Assembly: GCF_003431975.1 (NCBI RefSeq)
Contig: NZ_CP027116.1
Span: 3,534,001-3,598,000 of the forward strand
DNA length: 64,000 nucleotides
Source of the DNA: Bacillus pumilus
GTDB taxonomy: Bacteria; Bacillota; Bacilli; Bacillales; Bacillaceae
Reading direction: 5' to 3'
Below are positions 55,393 to 63,472 of the stretch, piece by piece; positions within the stretch are counted from its first letter, which is position 1; each line of letters starts with the position of its first letter. The notes beneath the pieces were generated by a model that worked only from the letters and a program-made list of their open reading frames with translations, searched no databases and was not told the origin of the DNA. Both the position numbers and the translations under genes were made by a program.

Positions 55393-56391
55393 TTATATCC
55401 AATCCTTTGTCAACAACACTTGTTTTGAAGTTGCATCCATTTTCACTTGTGCCCCGATTGGCATCGTAAGCATCGGGTGCGTATGGGCACAGTCAAAATC
55501 TGCGATGAGCGGTTTTTTTGTCTCTCCGAGCACCTCAAGTAAAATTTCGTAAGGTTCTTTGCCCGTTCCCTCATCATCAAACAGCTCATGTTTCCCCAAA
55601 AGAATCCCTGATACCCGCTCAAACACTCCATTTACTTTCAATAAAGAGAAGTTTTTTTCTACAACAGAAGCTGTTTTCATGCAATCTTCAATGAGGAGAA
55701 TGTCTCCTGTTTGGATCGCTGGCATGAACTCACTGCCCCATATGCCGTACATTGCATTCAGGTTTCCGCCGATCAACCTACCTTCTGTCTGTCCTTCTAT
55801 GACGCACAGCCAATCGTTCGGGCGCTGCTTTTTATCACACGTCTTTTCTTCCCAATTGATTCGTTCATCCGTCCAAAAAGGTGGTTTTTTGATCTGATAA
55901 GGAATGGGCTGTGGATGCATCAGGATGTCTTCGAACGACTGATATGTATACATGACAAACGGTTCAAACTCCCCAAAAGATGGGACAAGCGCCGGTCCGT
56001 AGAAAACAGGCAGTCCCGTTTTTTCATAGGCCGCTAAAAGAATCGCTGTGGCATCTGAATAACCGATCATGATTTTCGGATGTTGCTTCAGCAGCTCAAA
56101 ATCAAGATAAGGCAGCAAACTATTTGAGTTTGTCCCACCAATCATTGACATGACGCACGCCAAGTCCTCTCTAGCCATCAGCTCATTCAGCTCATTGGCT
56201 CGTTCTTGAATTGTACCTGAACGGTAGTGATCCTCTTTCCCTGTTAATGATCCTGGTACCACAATAAATCCTTTTTGCTCAAGCCACTTCTTCGCCCGCT
56301 GATACCTAAGAGGCGAGGTTGCTGATGCAGGACTTGAAGGTGAAAAAATACCAATCTTATCGCCTTTTTGTAATCGCCGAAGCCCCTTCAT
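55393..56391 (-). CDS. S66-family peptidase (LD-carboxypeptidase / MccF type)
   Basis: 332 residues. Nucleophile serine in KIMIGYSDATAILLAAY (~residue 114) and MccF-like MIGGTNSNSLLPYLDFELL; the Glu/His of the triad are in the C-terminal half (CAHTHPMLTMPIGAQ). S66 enzymes remove the terminal D-amino acid of peptidoglycan peptides or, as MccF, detoxify microcin C-type nucleotide peptides. The GGTNSN motif favours the MccF branch. B. subtilis has ywjB here instead, as I remember. A second family member is at 61867-62838. Confidence 0.9.
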   Translation of the reverse strand: MKGLRRLQKGDKIGIFSPSSPASATSPLRYQRAKKWLEQKGFIVVPGSLTGKEDHYRSGTIQERANELNELMAREDLACVMSMIGGTNSNSLLPYLDFELLKQHPKIMIGYSDATAILLAAYEKTGLPVFYGPALVPSFGEFEPFVMYTYQSFEDILMHPQPIPYQIKKPPFWTDERINWEEKTCDKKQRPNDWLCVIEGQTEGRLIGGNLNAMYGIWGSEFMPAIQTGDILLIEDCMKTASVVEKNFSLLKVNGVFERVSGILLGKHELFDDEGTGKEPYEILLEVLGETKKPLIADFDCAHTHPMLTMPIGAQVKMDATSKQVLLTKDWI

Positions 56392-56431
56392 TCCATCAGA
56401 TCCTTCCTACACGAGTTTTTTCAATCCTAAC

Positions 56432-56457
56432 AAAAAAAGCCCTTTATCAAAAGGACC
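56432..56457 (-). terminator. Terminator of the unknown two-gene cassette
   Basis: GTCCTTT / AAAGGGC (one G-U), 4-base loop, seven T on the minus strand, about 100 bases after the 56554 stop. Confidence 0.65.
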
Positions 56458-56553
56458 GCTGGATTAAGCAAAAAAAGATGATTAAGTAAAGATGTTTGTT
56501 AGAATAAATGTTTTTTGTAAGCTACAAATGGAATTATATTTTATTAATCTTTG

Positions 56554-57165
56554 TTATTCATTACTTTCGTTCCGTATTGTCTCATTGCGTAGTTCTCGCT
56601 CTTTTCTTTTTTCATTTTCAAGATAATCCTCAAAAAGGTTTAACATTCTTCGGATTTTATAGGAATCCTCTCTTACATTTTCTATATTATCTTTCAAGTT
56701 GACTACATCTCGTTTAAAGGTAATATACATGTAAATGCCGACTTTGAGTGCTGACAACAGCATATATAATAGAGTATCTATAAGGATAAAGTAGTAAAAG
56801 ATTTTGAATACACCCGTTAAAAAAGGTAAATTTAAAAGCGTTAAAAAAATGTATACAAAACTACCTACAAAACTTTGACGCAAAAATCTAACCAGCGTTA
56901 GGATATCTTCATCATCCAAATCTGCCATTACAGAATCAGGTTTTATTCCAATAAAAAAGCTAAAAATGGCAAAATAAATCCCAATAAATATACCTGCAAT
57001 CGTTAGAAAAGCTCCTTCTTTTTCATTTAAAAAGAATTCAAATATGTTCAAAGTGAGATCTCTTTGAAAATAAAGTGAGAAAAGCAAAATCAATGTGACG
57101 ATAAACAAAATAATTATTATGCCCCATTTTTCTAGAAATTTAACTAGACGATCTAACAAATGCAT
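56554..57165 (-). CDS. Four-helix membrane protein of unknown function
   Basis: 203 residues: transmembrane segments at ~14-33, ~50-72, ~96-118 and ~121-143, then a cytoplasmic charged helix/coiled coil to the end (VREDSYKIRRMLNLFEDYLE, NEKRKERELRNETIR). AGGAGG precedes the ATG. It follows the 57201-58130 gene by 35 bases and has the same strand and AT-rich composition, so the two form a cassette. No family recognised. Confidence 0.8.
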   Translation of the reverse strand: MHLLDRLVKFLEKWGIIIILFIVTLILLFSLYFQRDLTLNIFEFFLNEKEGAFLTIAGIFIGIYFAIFSFFIGIKPDSVMADLDDEDILTLVRFLRQSFVGSFVYIFLTLLNLPFLTGVFKIFYYFILIDTLLYMLLSALKVGIYMYITFKRDVVNLKDNIENVREDSYKIRRMLNLFEDYLENEKRKERELRNETIRNESNE

Positions 57166-57200
57166 AGAAAAGAGACCTCCTCAAAATAGGAACGTTCGTT

Positions 57201-58130
57201 CTATTTTATCACATCCGAGATTCTTTTGGGAAGCAGAGGACCATATTTTGCAAAAGTTGAATTTTCGTTATTTGGATATTCTTCTAAGATTTCGTTACAA
57301 ATAAACTCCCAGTTACTATTTACAGTTACATTTTTTAAATATAATCCTGTAACGCCCTCGTTTTTTAAATCAATCGTTTCTGTTCTTCCCGTATTTGGAC
57401 TAAGATATTTAATCTTAACTGTTTCAAAAAGGTCACTCTCTAATTCAAGAAGTTCTAATAAAGACATTAAGTTATCTTTATTAAAACCTGTTCCTTTTCT
57501 TCCCTTACTGAAAGATAGAGTAGCTTTATTTGCTCCAAATTCATTATGTGTTGTCACTGTATTCCTAATCAATTTAAAAAATAAACTTTCAGGATTATTA
57601 GTTCTTGAAATAAAATGTCGTGATTTACCTCCAATATCTAACTTTATTTCGAGAGTTTTTATATCAGTTGAGGCAGAAATATCTTCCCAGCCAAGTTTAC
57701 TCTCAACCGGCACAAATTCAACTTCCCAAACATTATTGTCATCTTTATATAAAAAACTTGTTAAATAGTCAGAGATCGCACGCATTCTAGGTCCATAATG
57801 GTTATATTCTACAATTGCTAATCTAGAGTTAGGAATAAAAACAGCTGAACTCATTTCTAGTACATCTCTTTTAATTAGTTCTATAATATCAGTACCTTTA
57901 TCTGTTTCATAAGGCTTTTTATTTCTGTATTTCCCAAAACCTAATTTTCTTATACGCGAATTACCATCAGGTGTCATACTGAGACTAGTATAATCATCTT
58001 GCTTTACTCTTTTTAACTTTTTTTCTGGTTTTAAAGTCACAATCTTGTCCAAAAGATCATCAAAGGCTATGTCTGTTTTCTCTCCATTAAATGATACGAA
58101 ACAGTTATATAAATATGCTTGTTTGTTCAC
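57201..58130 (-). CDS. Unknown soluble protein, partner of the membrane protein
   Basis: 309 residues from a GTG at 58130 with AGAGGTG upstream. Begins NKQAYLYNCFVSFNGEKTDI, central SSAVFIPNSRLAIVEYNHYGPRMRAISDYL, later GANKATLSFSKGRKGTGFNK. No signal, no transmembrane segment, no catalytic motif that I know. Two-gene units of a ~300-residue soluble protein and a ~200-residue four-helix membrane protein occur among phage-defence systems (Kiwa is one such pair), but I cannot show homology. Confidence 0.8.
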   Translation of the reverse strand: MNKQAYLYNCFVSFNGEKTDIAFDDLLDKIVTLKPEKKLKRVKQDDYTSLSMTPDGNSRIRKLGFGKYRNKKPYETDKGTDIIELIKRDVLEMSSAVFIPNSRLAIVEYNHYGPRMRAISDYLTSFLYKDDNNVWEVEFVPVESKLGWEDISASTDIKTLEIKLDIGGKSRHFISRTNNPESLFFKLIRNTVTTHNEFGANKATLSFSKGRKGTGFNKDNLMSLLELLELESDLFETVKIKYLSPNTGRTETIDLKNEGVTGLYLKNVTVNSNWEFICNEILEEYPNNENSTFAKYGPLLPKRISDVIK

Positions 58131-58150
58131 TTGAACACCTCTATATATTT

Positions 58151-58342
58151 TTATTTACCACTATTTTCATCGGTCCACGTTTTAAGATTTAAATACATAA
58201 CCGTGAATTTATAGAAATATATTGAAATTATTATAAGCGTCCAGACAGACTTCACATATTCTATTTCTACAAAAAATTCTTGTTCACGTTCAAGAACTTC
58301 CCCTGCACGAATACTCGTTCTACTTTCAATTGTACTTAAAGG
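58151..58342 (-). pseudogene. 5'-truncated gene fragment in front of the cassette
   Basis: A 63-codon stop-to-stop frame ending at a TAA 20 bases before the next gene. It reads like a real C-terminus (SIRAGEVLEREQEFFVEIEY, then a hydrophobic WTLIIISIYFYKF and WTDENSGK) but has no ATG/GTG/TTG near its beginning; the first GTG would leave only 34 codons and no ribosome site. The upstream side runs into the ywjA terminator hairpin. Probably the end of a membrane protein gene cut off during insertion or deletion. Confidence 0.5.
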
Positions 58343-58344
58343 TC

Positions 58345-58380
58345 AATTTTGAGTTCATCTATAAAGGTGAACTTAAAATT
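58345..58380 (-). terminator. Hairpin after ywjA
   Basis: AATTTTAAGTTCA / TGAACTCAAAATT with one mismatch, 10-base loop, 5 bases after the ywjA stop; weak U-run. Confidence 0.5.
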
Positions 58381-58385
58381 TGTTT

Positions 58386-60104
58386 TCAATCAATACCAAA
58401 CTGCGCTTCGTGCAGTCTGCTGTATACGCCGCCCATTTGAATTAAATCTTGGTGGCGGCCTTGTTCTTCAATGCCTTCCTCTGTCACGACAATGATACGG
58501 TCGGCGTGTTTAATTGTTGCAAGACGGTGGGCGATGACGAGTGTTGTCCTGCCGACAGCCAGTTCACTAAGCGCGTCCTGTATGGCTTTTTCTGTTTCTG
58601 TATCCAGTGCTGATGTGGCTTCATCTAGAATAAGTATGGACGGATTTTTCAGGAACATCCGTGCAATTGACAAGCGCTGCTTTTGACCGCCTGATAGTTT
58701 GACGCCGCGCTCACCTATCACCGTATTCAATCCTTCTGGGAAACGCTGGACAAGTTCCTCTAAATGCGCACGCCTGACAGCCTCCCAAACCTCTGCCTCG
58801 CTGGCTTCTAGGTTGCCGTACGCAATGTTTTCACGAATGGTGCCTGAGAATAAAAAGACATCCTGCTGCACAATACCGATCTGCTGCCTTAAAGAAGTCA
58901 GTGTCATCGATTTTGTACTTACACCGTCTATCGTGACCTCTCCTTCATCCACATCATAAAAACGAGGCAGCAGACTGCAAATCGTCGATTTACCCGCGCC
59001 TGAAGGCCCGACAAACGCAACCGTTTCTCCTTGTTTGATCTTCAAATCGATATTCTTTAACACATGACTGTGTTCATCGTAGCCAAATGTTACGTTTCGA
59101 TATTCAATCTCACCTTTCAATCCGTAAACATCACGTGCTCCCTCTGTATCCTTCACATCTGGCTCTGTTTCAAGTAAGTCGACATAGCTTTTAAAGCCTG
59201 CAATGCCTTTTGGATACATTTCAATGACCGTGTTGATTTTATCAATCGGTCTAAATAATACGTTAGTGATCAGAACAAACGCGATAAATCCACCTGCCGT
59301 TAATTGCCCCTGAAGAACAAACCATGTACCTGCCAGAAGGACAAATAATGTCACAAGTCTTGTGAGAATATAGCTGATCGATCCGTTGACCGACATAATT
59401 TTATAGGAAAGAAGCTTCGCTTTCCGAAAGCGGTTGTTGTTTTCCGCAAAACGCTTTTTCTCAAAATGTTCATTGGCAAAGGCTTGAACAAGACGAATGC
59501 CGCCGATATTATTTTCAACCCTTGCATGGAAGTCTCCAATGTCATTGTTAAGCTGTGTAATCGCCTTCGTCATCTTCTTATTAAAATGAAGGGCGAGCCA
59601 AATGATGACTGGCATAATCAAGAAGGTTAAAATAGCCAGCTGCCAGTTAATCATCAGCATGACGGCAAAGGCACCAAGGATTGTCATAATCGCTATAAAC
59701 AAATCTTCAGGACCATGATGCGCCACCTCTCCAATGTACATGAGATCGTTTGTCATCCGTGACATGAGTTTACCCGTTTTGTTGTTGTCAAAGAATTTAA
59801 AGGATAGGCGCTGGAAGTGATCAAACAGCTTCTTCCTCATATCTGTTTCAATATTGATGCCAAGCATATGTCCCCAATACGACACAATAAATTGCATAAC
59901 CGAGCTGAGGGCATAAATGACAAACAGTGCAAGCGCGGTCCAGCCAATGACTGTCCAGTTTCCTGTTGGCAATAATGTATCAATGAAGTAGTTCACGATA
60001 AGAGGGAAACCCAGTTCCATGAGTCCAACTGCCACAGCGCAAAAGAAATCTAAAAAGAAAAGACCTCGATAGGGCCTGTAATAGGCAAAAAAGCGTTTTA
60101 GCAT
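58386..60104 (-). CDS. ywjA: ABC exporter YwjA
   Basis: 572 residues from the ATG at 60104 (MLKRFFAYYRPYRGLF). N-terminal six-helix exporter domain (~residues 15-310) fused to an ATPase: Walker A FVGPSGAGKSTICSL, signature LSGGQKQRLSIARM, Walker B SILILDEATSALD. Homodimeric MsbA/LmrA-type exporter; substrate unknown. In B. subtilis ywjA is in the Fur regulon, and a Fur-box-like palindrome lies just upstream here. Confidence 0.92.
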   Translation of the reverse strand: MLKRFFAYYRPYRGLFFLDFFCAVAVGLMELGFPLIVNYFIDTLLPTGNWTVIGWTALALFVIYALSSVMQFIVSYWGHMLGINIETDMRKKLFDHFQRLSFKFFDNNKTGKLMSRMTNDLMYIGEVAHHGPEDLFIAIMTILGAFAVMLMINWQLAILTFLIMPVIIWLALHFNKKMTKAITQLNNDIGDFHARVENNIGGIRLVQAFANEHFEKKRFAENNNRFRKAKLLSYKIMSVNGSISYILTRLVTLFVLLAGTWFVLQGQLTAGGFIAFVLITNVLFRPIDKINTVIEMYPKGIAGFKSYVDLLETEPDVKDTEGARDVYGLKGEIEYRNVTFGYDEHSHVLKNIDLKIKQGETVAFVGPSGAGKSTICSLLPRFYDVDEGEVTIDGVSTKSMTLTSLRQQIGIVQQDVFLFSGTIRENIAYGNLEASEAEVWEAVRRAHLEELVQRFPEGLNTVIGERGVKLSGGQKQRLSIARMFLKNPSILILDEATSALDTETEKAIQDALSELAVGRTTLVIAHRLATIKHADRIIVVTEEGIEEQGRHQDLIQMGGVYSRLHEAQFGID

Positions 60105-60121
60105 ATGTAAAAGAACCTCAT

Positions 60122-60160
60122 TTCCTCTATAATTGATAATCATTTTCAATTATAGAGGAA
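60122..60160. promoter_or_regulatory. Fur-box-like palindrome upstream of ywjA
   Basis: A 39-bp near-perfect palindrome: TTCCTCTATAATTGA, a 9-base centre TAATCATTT, then TCAATTATAGAGGAA. The core TTGATAATCATTTTCAA fits the Bacillus Fur 7-1-7 pattern (TGATAATnATTATCA, one mismatch). It starts 18 bases before the ywjA ATG. One arm contains TATAAT, so binding could block a promoter. Confidence 0.75.
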
Positions 60161-60209
60161 CCCTCTTCAAAATACTAGATCAGTAAATGATTTCTTTGGT
60201 TGGAAAACC

Positions 60210-61751
60210 TCATAACACGCCAGAAAACAATCGGGCAAATGATTCCTTTAATCGCTCCTTTAAGCCTCTTTTATAAAAATGAACTGGTCCCATCTGCTCA
60301 CATTCCTTCATGTCTTCCTCATAGTGTGCCATCAGTTGCTCAATTGGCTTTTTCGCAGCTGTAAAGACATTCACCTCAAAATTGAGCTGAAAGCTCCTCA
60401 TATCCACATTTGCAGTGCCGACCGAGGCAAGCTCTCCATCTGCGATCATCACTTTTTGATGCATGAAGCCCTTTTGATAGTGATACACCTTGATGCCCTC
60501 TTTTAGGAGCTCAGAAAAATAGGAGCGTGTGGCGTATTGTGTGAGGAAGCCATCATTGATCTCCGGTACCATCACCCGGACATCCACTCCTCTTGTAGCA
60601 GCAATTTTCAATGCTGTACGAATGGATTCATTTGGGACAAAATAAGGTGTCGCAATCCAGACAAATTGTTTCGCATTTGAGATGAGTGCATCATATAAAT
60701 CACTCATACTTTCTTTCATATCGGGGCCGGTCGGGACAACCTGAATCACATCCTCGCCTGTTACAGGATGCGGTGTATGATACTTCGGATCATCAATTAA
60801 TACTTCATCTGATACATACTCCCAGTCGAGCATAAAAACAGAATGAAGGGTTTGAACAGCCTCGCCCTTTAACATCGTATGCGTATCACGCCAAAAACCA
60901 ATGTTTTCATCCCGTCCAACATATTCTTTTCCGACATTTAACCCGCCGACAAATCCTGTTTCTCCATCAATAATCACGATTTTCCGGTGATTTCGGAAAT
61001 TGAATTTTTGATTAAAGAATCCATATTTTAAAGGCAGAAAAGGAGCGACCTTGACCCCTGCCTGCTTCAATCGTTTAATATCTTTTCGTGAGAAGCGAAT
61101 GCTACCTGCCGCATCATAGATGAAGCGAACCTCTACTCCTTCTTTCACTTTTTCTATCAGAATCTCCATCATCCGATGCCCAAGAAAATCTGATTTGAAC
61201 ATGTAATATTCAATATGAATGAACGATTTTGCCTTTTTTAGTTCTTCAAAAATACGGGGAAATGTCTCCTCCCCATTCTTTAAAATATCCATATCACTAT
61301 TTGTGTTCACATGCATGCCTGTTGCCTTTTCTGTGTAATGAAAAAAAGTCCGCTGATTATCGGTTAGACGCGATTCATCCGGCTTGCTCTCAAGCTCCGA
61401 TATTCTGCGCAATTTTTCACGGTTGTACATTCTCTTTGATTTGAATAAATGACCTTTCACATAGAGCTGTCCCGAGAACAGATAAAACATATAGCCAATG
61501 ATCGGGAAAAAGATCAGCACGTATATCCATAAAAGTGTGTGTTGTGATGTCCGGTTCTCTAGCATGAGTGAGATGATGCTAAATAAAATAATGGCGATAT
61601 AAACTGCTGCATACAGCTGAACGCTCCACGCTGGCACTGGCCACCAAAACACCACATATGCCCCAAATATCATAAAATATAAAAATAAAAATTCGAGTCT
61701 CCTCTTTTTCACATTCTCCGCCCTCATTCGTTTCTGTCTTTTCTCTTCCAT
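60210..61751 (-). CDS. ywiE: Cardiolipin synthase (YwiE type)
   Basis: About 513 residues from the ATG at 61751; ATG at 61727 or GTG at 61712 (exactly 500 residues) are also possible since no start has a clear ribosome site. Two N-terminal transmembrane helices (FLFLYFMIFGAYVVFWW; LLWIYVLIFFPIIGYMFYLF) and two PLD motifs: NHRKIVIIDGETGFVGGLN and HQKVMIADGELASVGTAN. Bacterial Cls using two phosphatidylglycerols. Position next to ywjA is conserved. Confidence 0.9.
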   Translation of the reverse strand: MEEKRQKRMRAENVKKRRLEFLFLYFMIFGAYVVFWWPVPAWSVQLYAAVYIAIILFSIISLMLENRTSQHTLLWIYVLIFFPIIGYMFYLFSGQLYVKGHLFKSKRMYNREKLRRISELESKPDESRLTDNQRTFFHYTEKATGMHVNTNSDMDILKNGEETFPRIFEELKKAKSFIHIEYYMFKSDFLGHRMMEILIEKVKEGVEVRFIYDAAGSIRFSRKDIKRLKQAGVKVAPFLPLKYGFFNQKFNFRNHRKIVIIDGETGFVGGLNVGKEYVGRDENIGFWRDTHTMLKGEAVQTLHSVFMLDWEYVSDEVLIDDPKYHTPHPVTGEDVIQVVPTGPDMKESMSDLYDALISNAKQFVWIATPYFVPNESIRTALKIAATRGVDVRVMVPEINDGFLTQYATRSYFSELLKEGIKVYHYQKGFMHQKVMIADGELASVGTANVDMRSFQLNFEVNVFTAAKKPIEQLMAHYEEDMKECEQMGPVHFYKRGLKERLKESFARLFSGVL

Positions 61752-61866
61752 ACCCTTTGCACAGCTTGTCTGAAACGCACGGCCTTTCTTTCTCCTAGCT
61801 TTTACAGACTTGGGCCATTTGATCCGATATAATGGAGAAATATGTGATGGAAAGGAAGATTTGTCT

Positions 61867-62838
61867 ATGTATACACCCGCCCCTTTAAAAAAGGGCAGCC
61901 ATATTCGTGTGATTGCCCCAAGCCGAAGTGCCAGCATTTTATCAGAAGAAGGAGTTGCTCAAGCAAAGAAGCGTTTAGAGACTTTAGGTTTCACTGTCTC
62001 TTTTGGACAACACGTGTTTGAATGTGATATTCATTCCTCATCTTCTATTGAACACCGCTTGTCTGATCTCCATGATGCGTTCATAGATAAGAAAGTCGAC
62101 GGTATCTTGACTGCCATTGGAGGCTTCAATTCCAATGAGCTCCTGCCTTACATTGATTACGACTTGATCCGTCAGCACCCTAAAGTTCTTTGTGGATACA
62201 GTGATATTACTGCACTCGCAACCGCCATTACCGCCAAATGCGATATGGTGACATACTCAGGCCCTCATTTTTCCAGTTTCCAAATGGAACAGGGACAAGA
62301 GGAGCAAACCGCTATGTTTCAAGCCTGCTTGATGAACGGCGGTGAGCCATTTGAGGTGATTCCATCGACAAAATGGAGCGATGACGCATGGTACCTTGAC
62401 CAAGCGAACAGGGAGTTTCACCCGACGAAATGGGGAATATATCAGGAAGGAACAGCTGAAGGCATCTTGTATGGCGGGAACCTTTGCACACTGAACTTAT
62501 TGCAAGGGACACCCTTTATGCCTCGCATCAAGGATGCCATCTTATTTGTGGAGGATGATGAGTTGGTCTTCCCTGAAATGTTCGCCAGAGACCTCACCTC
62601 CCTCTTGCATCACACAGAATCTATCAAAGGGTTGATCATCGGACGATTTCAGAAAAAATCCAAGATGACAGAGGAACATTTAAAGTTCATTTTAGATAAA
62701 CACCCAATGCTTCAACACATTCCAGTGATTTACGATGTCGATATCGGACATACACAGCCGGTCTTCACCTTGCCGATTGGCGGGAGTACCGAACTATCCT
62801 GCTACGGCGGACAAATCCAATGGCGTGTTCACGCATAA
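61867..62838 (+). CDS. S66-family peptidase (LD-carboxypeptidase / MccF type), second copy
   Basis: 323 residues from the ATG at 61867 (AAGGAAG upstream). Nucleophile serine in KVLCGYSDITALATAI, oxyanion region TAIGGFNSNELLPYIDYDLI, and C-terminal DVDIGHTQPVFTLPIGG. Like the gene at 55393-56391 it has the MccF-type GG-x-NSN motif. Might recycle or detoxify peptides or peptidoglycan fragments; substrate not evident. Followed by a terminator. Confidence 0.88.
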   Translation: MYTPAPLKKGSHIRVIAPSRSASILSEEGVAQAKKRLETLGFTVSFGQHVFECDIHSSSSIEHRLSDLHDAFIDKKVDGILTAIGGFNSNELLPYIDYDLIRQHPKVLCGYSDITALATAITAKCDMVTYSGPHFSSFQMEQGQEEQTAMFQACLMNGGEPFEVIPSTKWSDDAWYLDQANREFHPTKWGIYQEGTAEGILYGGNLCTLNLLQGTPFMPRIKDAILFVEDDELVFPEMFARDLTSLLHHTESIKGLIIGRFQKKSKMTEEHLKFILDKHPMLQHIPVIYDVDIGHTQPVFTLPIGGSTELSCYGGQIQWRVHA

Positions 62839-62847
62839 ATAAAACCT

Positions 62848-62877
62848 AAAAAGCACCCTCATATGTGGGTGCTTTTT
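62848..62877 (+). terminator. Terminator after the second S66 gene
   Basis: AAAAAGCACCC / GGGTGCTTTTT, 8-base loop, ten bases after the stop codon; U-run present. Confidence 0.85.
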
Positions 62878-62980
62878 CTATTCCATCGATTCTTTTTTTA
62901 AAATTTTTTTAGAAAAAGTGATCCAACCCTTCATCCCCTTCGTTAAGTAGATGTAAAAAGAAAAGAGAGGAGGGGGCAAC

Positions 62981-63046
62981 ATGTTCTCTGATGTACTTAG
63001 CCAATTATTTGATTCTATCTCTAACATTATTAATACGCTTGGGTAA
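62981..63046 (+). CDS. Amphipathic 21-aa peptide, copy 1
   Basis: MFSDVLSQLF followed by DSISNIINTLG. AGGAGGGGG lies 4 bases before the ATG. Hydrophobic residues fall at 2, 5, 6, 9, 10, 13, 16, 17, 20 and polar ones elsewhere, an ideal amphipathic helix, net charge about -2. No signal peptide, so it resembles phenol-soluble modulins or leaderless bacteriocins rather than a transmembrane toxin. Length is complete; the stop is TAA. Confidence 0.75.
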   Translation: MFSDVLSQLFDSISNIINTLG

Positions 63047-63098
63047 TCCCATTTAACGACACACATACTACATGCTTTTTGAAGGGAGGATACAAACT

Positions 63099-63164
63099 AT
63101 GTTCTCTGATGTACTTAGCCAATTATTCGATTCTATCTCTAACATTATTAATACGCTTGGGTAA
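63099..63164 (+). CDS. Amphipathic 21-aa peptide, copy 2
   Basis: Same peptide as copy 1; the DNA differs by one silent change (TTT to TTC for Phe10). GGGAGG lies 9 bases before the ATG inside the repeated spacer. Tandem arrangement with separate ribosome sites points to a gene-dosage increase for an abundant product. Confidence 0.75.
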   Translation: MFSDVLSQLFDSISNIINTLG

Positions 63165-63216
63165 TCCCATTTAACGACACACATACTACATGCTTTTTGA
63201 AGGGAGGATACAAACT

Positions 63217-63282
63217 ATGTTCTCTGATGTACTTAGCCAATTATTTGATTCTATTTCTAACATTATTAATACACTTGGGTAA
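63217..63282 (+). CDS. Amphipathic 21-aa peptide, copy 3
   Basis: Same peptide again; two silent changes (Ile13 ATC to ATT, Thr19 ACG to ACA). GGGAGG lies 9 bases upstream. A terminator begins 5 bases after its stop, so the three form one short operon. Confidence 0.75.
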   Translation: MFSDVLSQLFDSISNIINTLG

Positions 63283-63287
63283 TGTTC

Positions 63288-63327
63288 AACATCCGCTGTC
63301 TCTAGTAGATAGCGGATGTTTTTATTT
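63288..63327 (+). terminator. Terminator of the peptide operon
   Basis: AACATCCGCTGTCT / AGATAGCGGATGTT, 14-bp stem with one G-U, 5-base loop, then TTTT. Strong and placed immediately after copy 3, supporting expression of the array. Confidence 0.9.
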
Positions 63328-63472
63328 AACAGATTCTGAATAGAGCAATTTAAATTAGGAACCTTGCTTGATTATCATCAAGTCAAAAAACCCTTTATGA
63401 ACTTGTTTCTACAAACCCAATTGGATGTTATGATCTATTTAAGGAATATATTAACTATATAAAGGAGATATA

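Larger units (their letters stand above)
62981..63282. repeat. Tandem 118-bp repeat, 2.6 units
   Basis: Units start at 62981, 63099 and 63217. The 52-base spacers after copies 1 and 2 (63047-63098, 63165-63216) are identical and contain the ribosome site GAAGGGAGGAT; only the three ORFs differ, at three synonymous positions in all. Confidence 0.9.

Noticed and set aside
57226..57768. 180-codon plus-strand ORF opposite the unknown 309-aa gene
   Set aside because: The minus-strand gene has a ribosome site, operon spacing and protein-like sequence; the plus frame has none of these.
62878..63066. 62-codon minus-strand ORF overlapping the first amphipathic peptide gene
   Set aside because: Antisense to the peptide gene and the upstream gap; no ribosome site, and the repeat structure is explained by the plus-strand peptides.
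62981..63282. Interpretation of the triple peptide array as a type I toxin-antitoxin locus
   Set aside because: The peptide is acidic and amphipathic rather than a basic-ended transmembrane helix, and I found only a weak antisense promoter candidate in the repeat.
62981..63282. CRISPR array
   Set aside because: The repeat unit is 118 bp with coding content and identical spacers; it is a tandem gene duplication.
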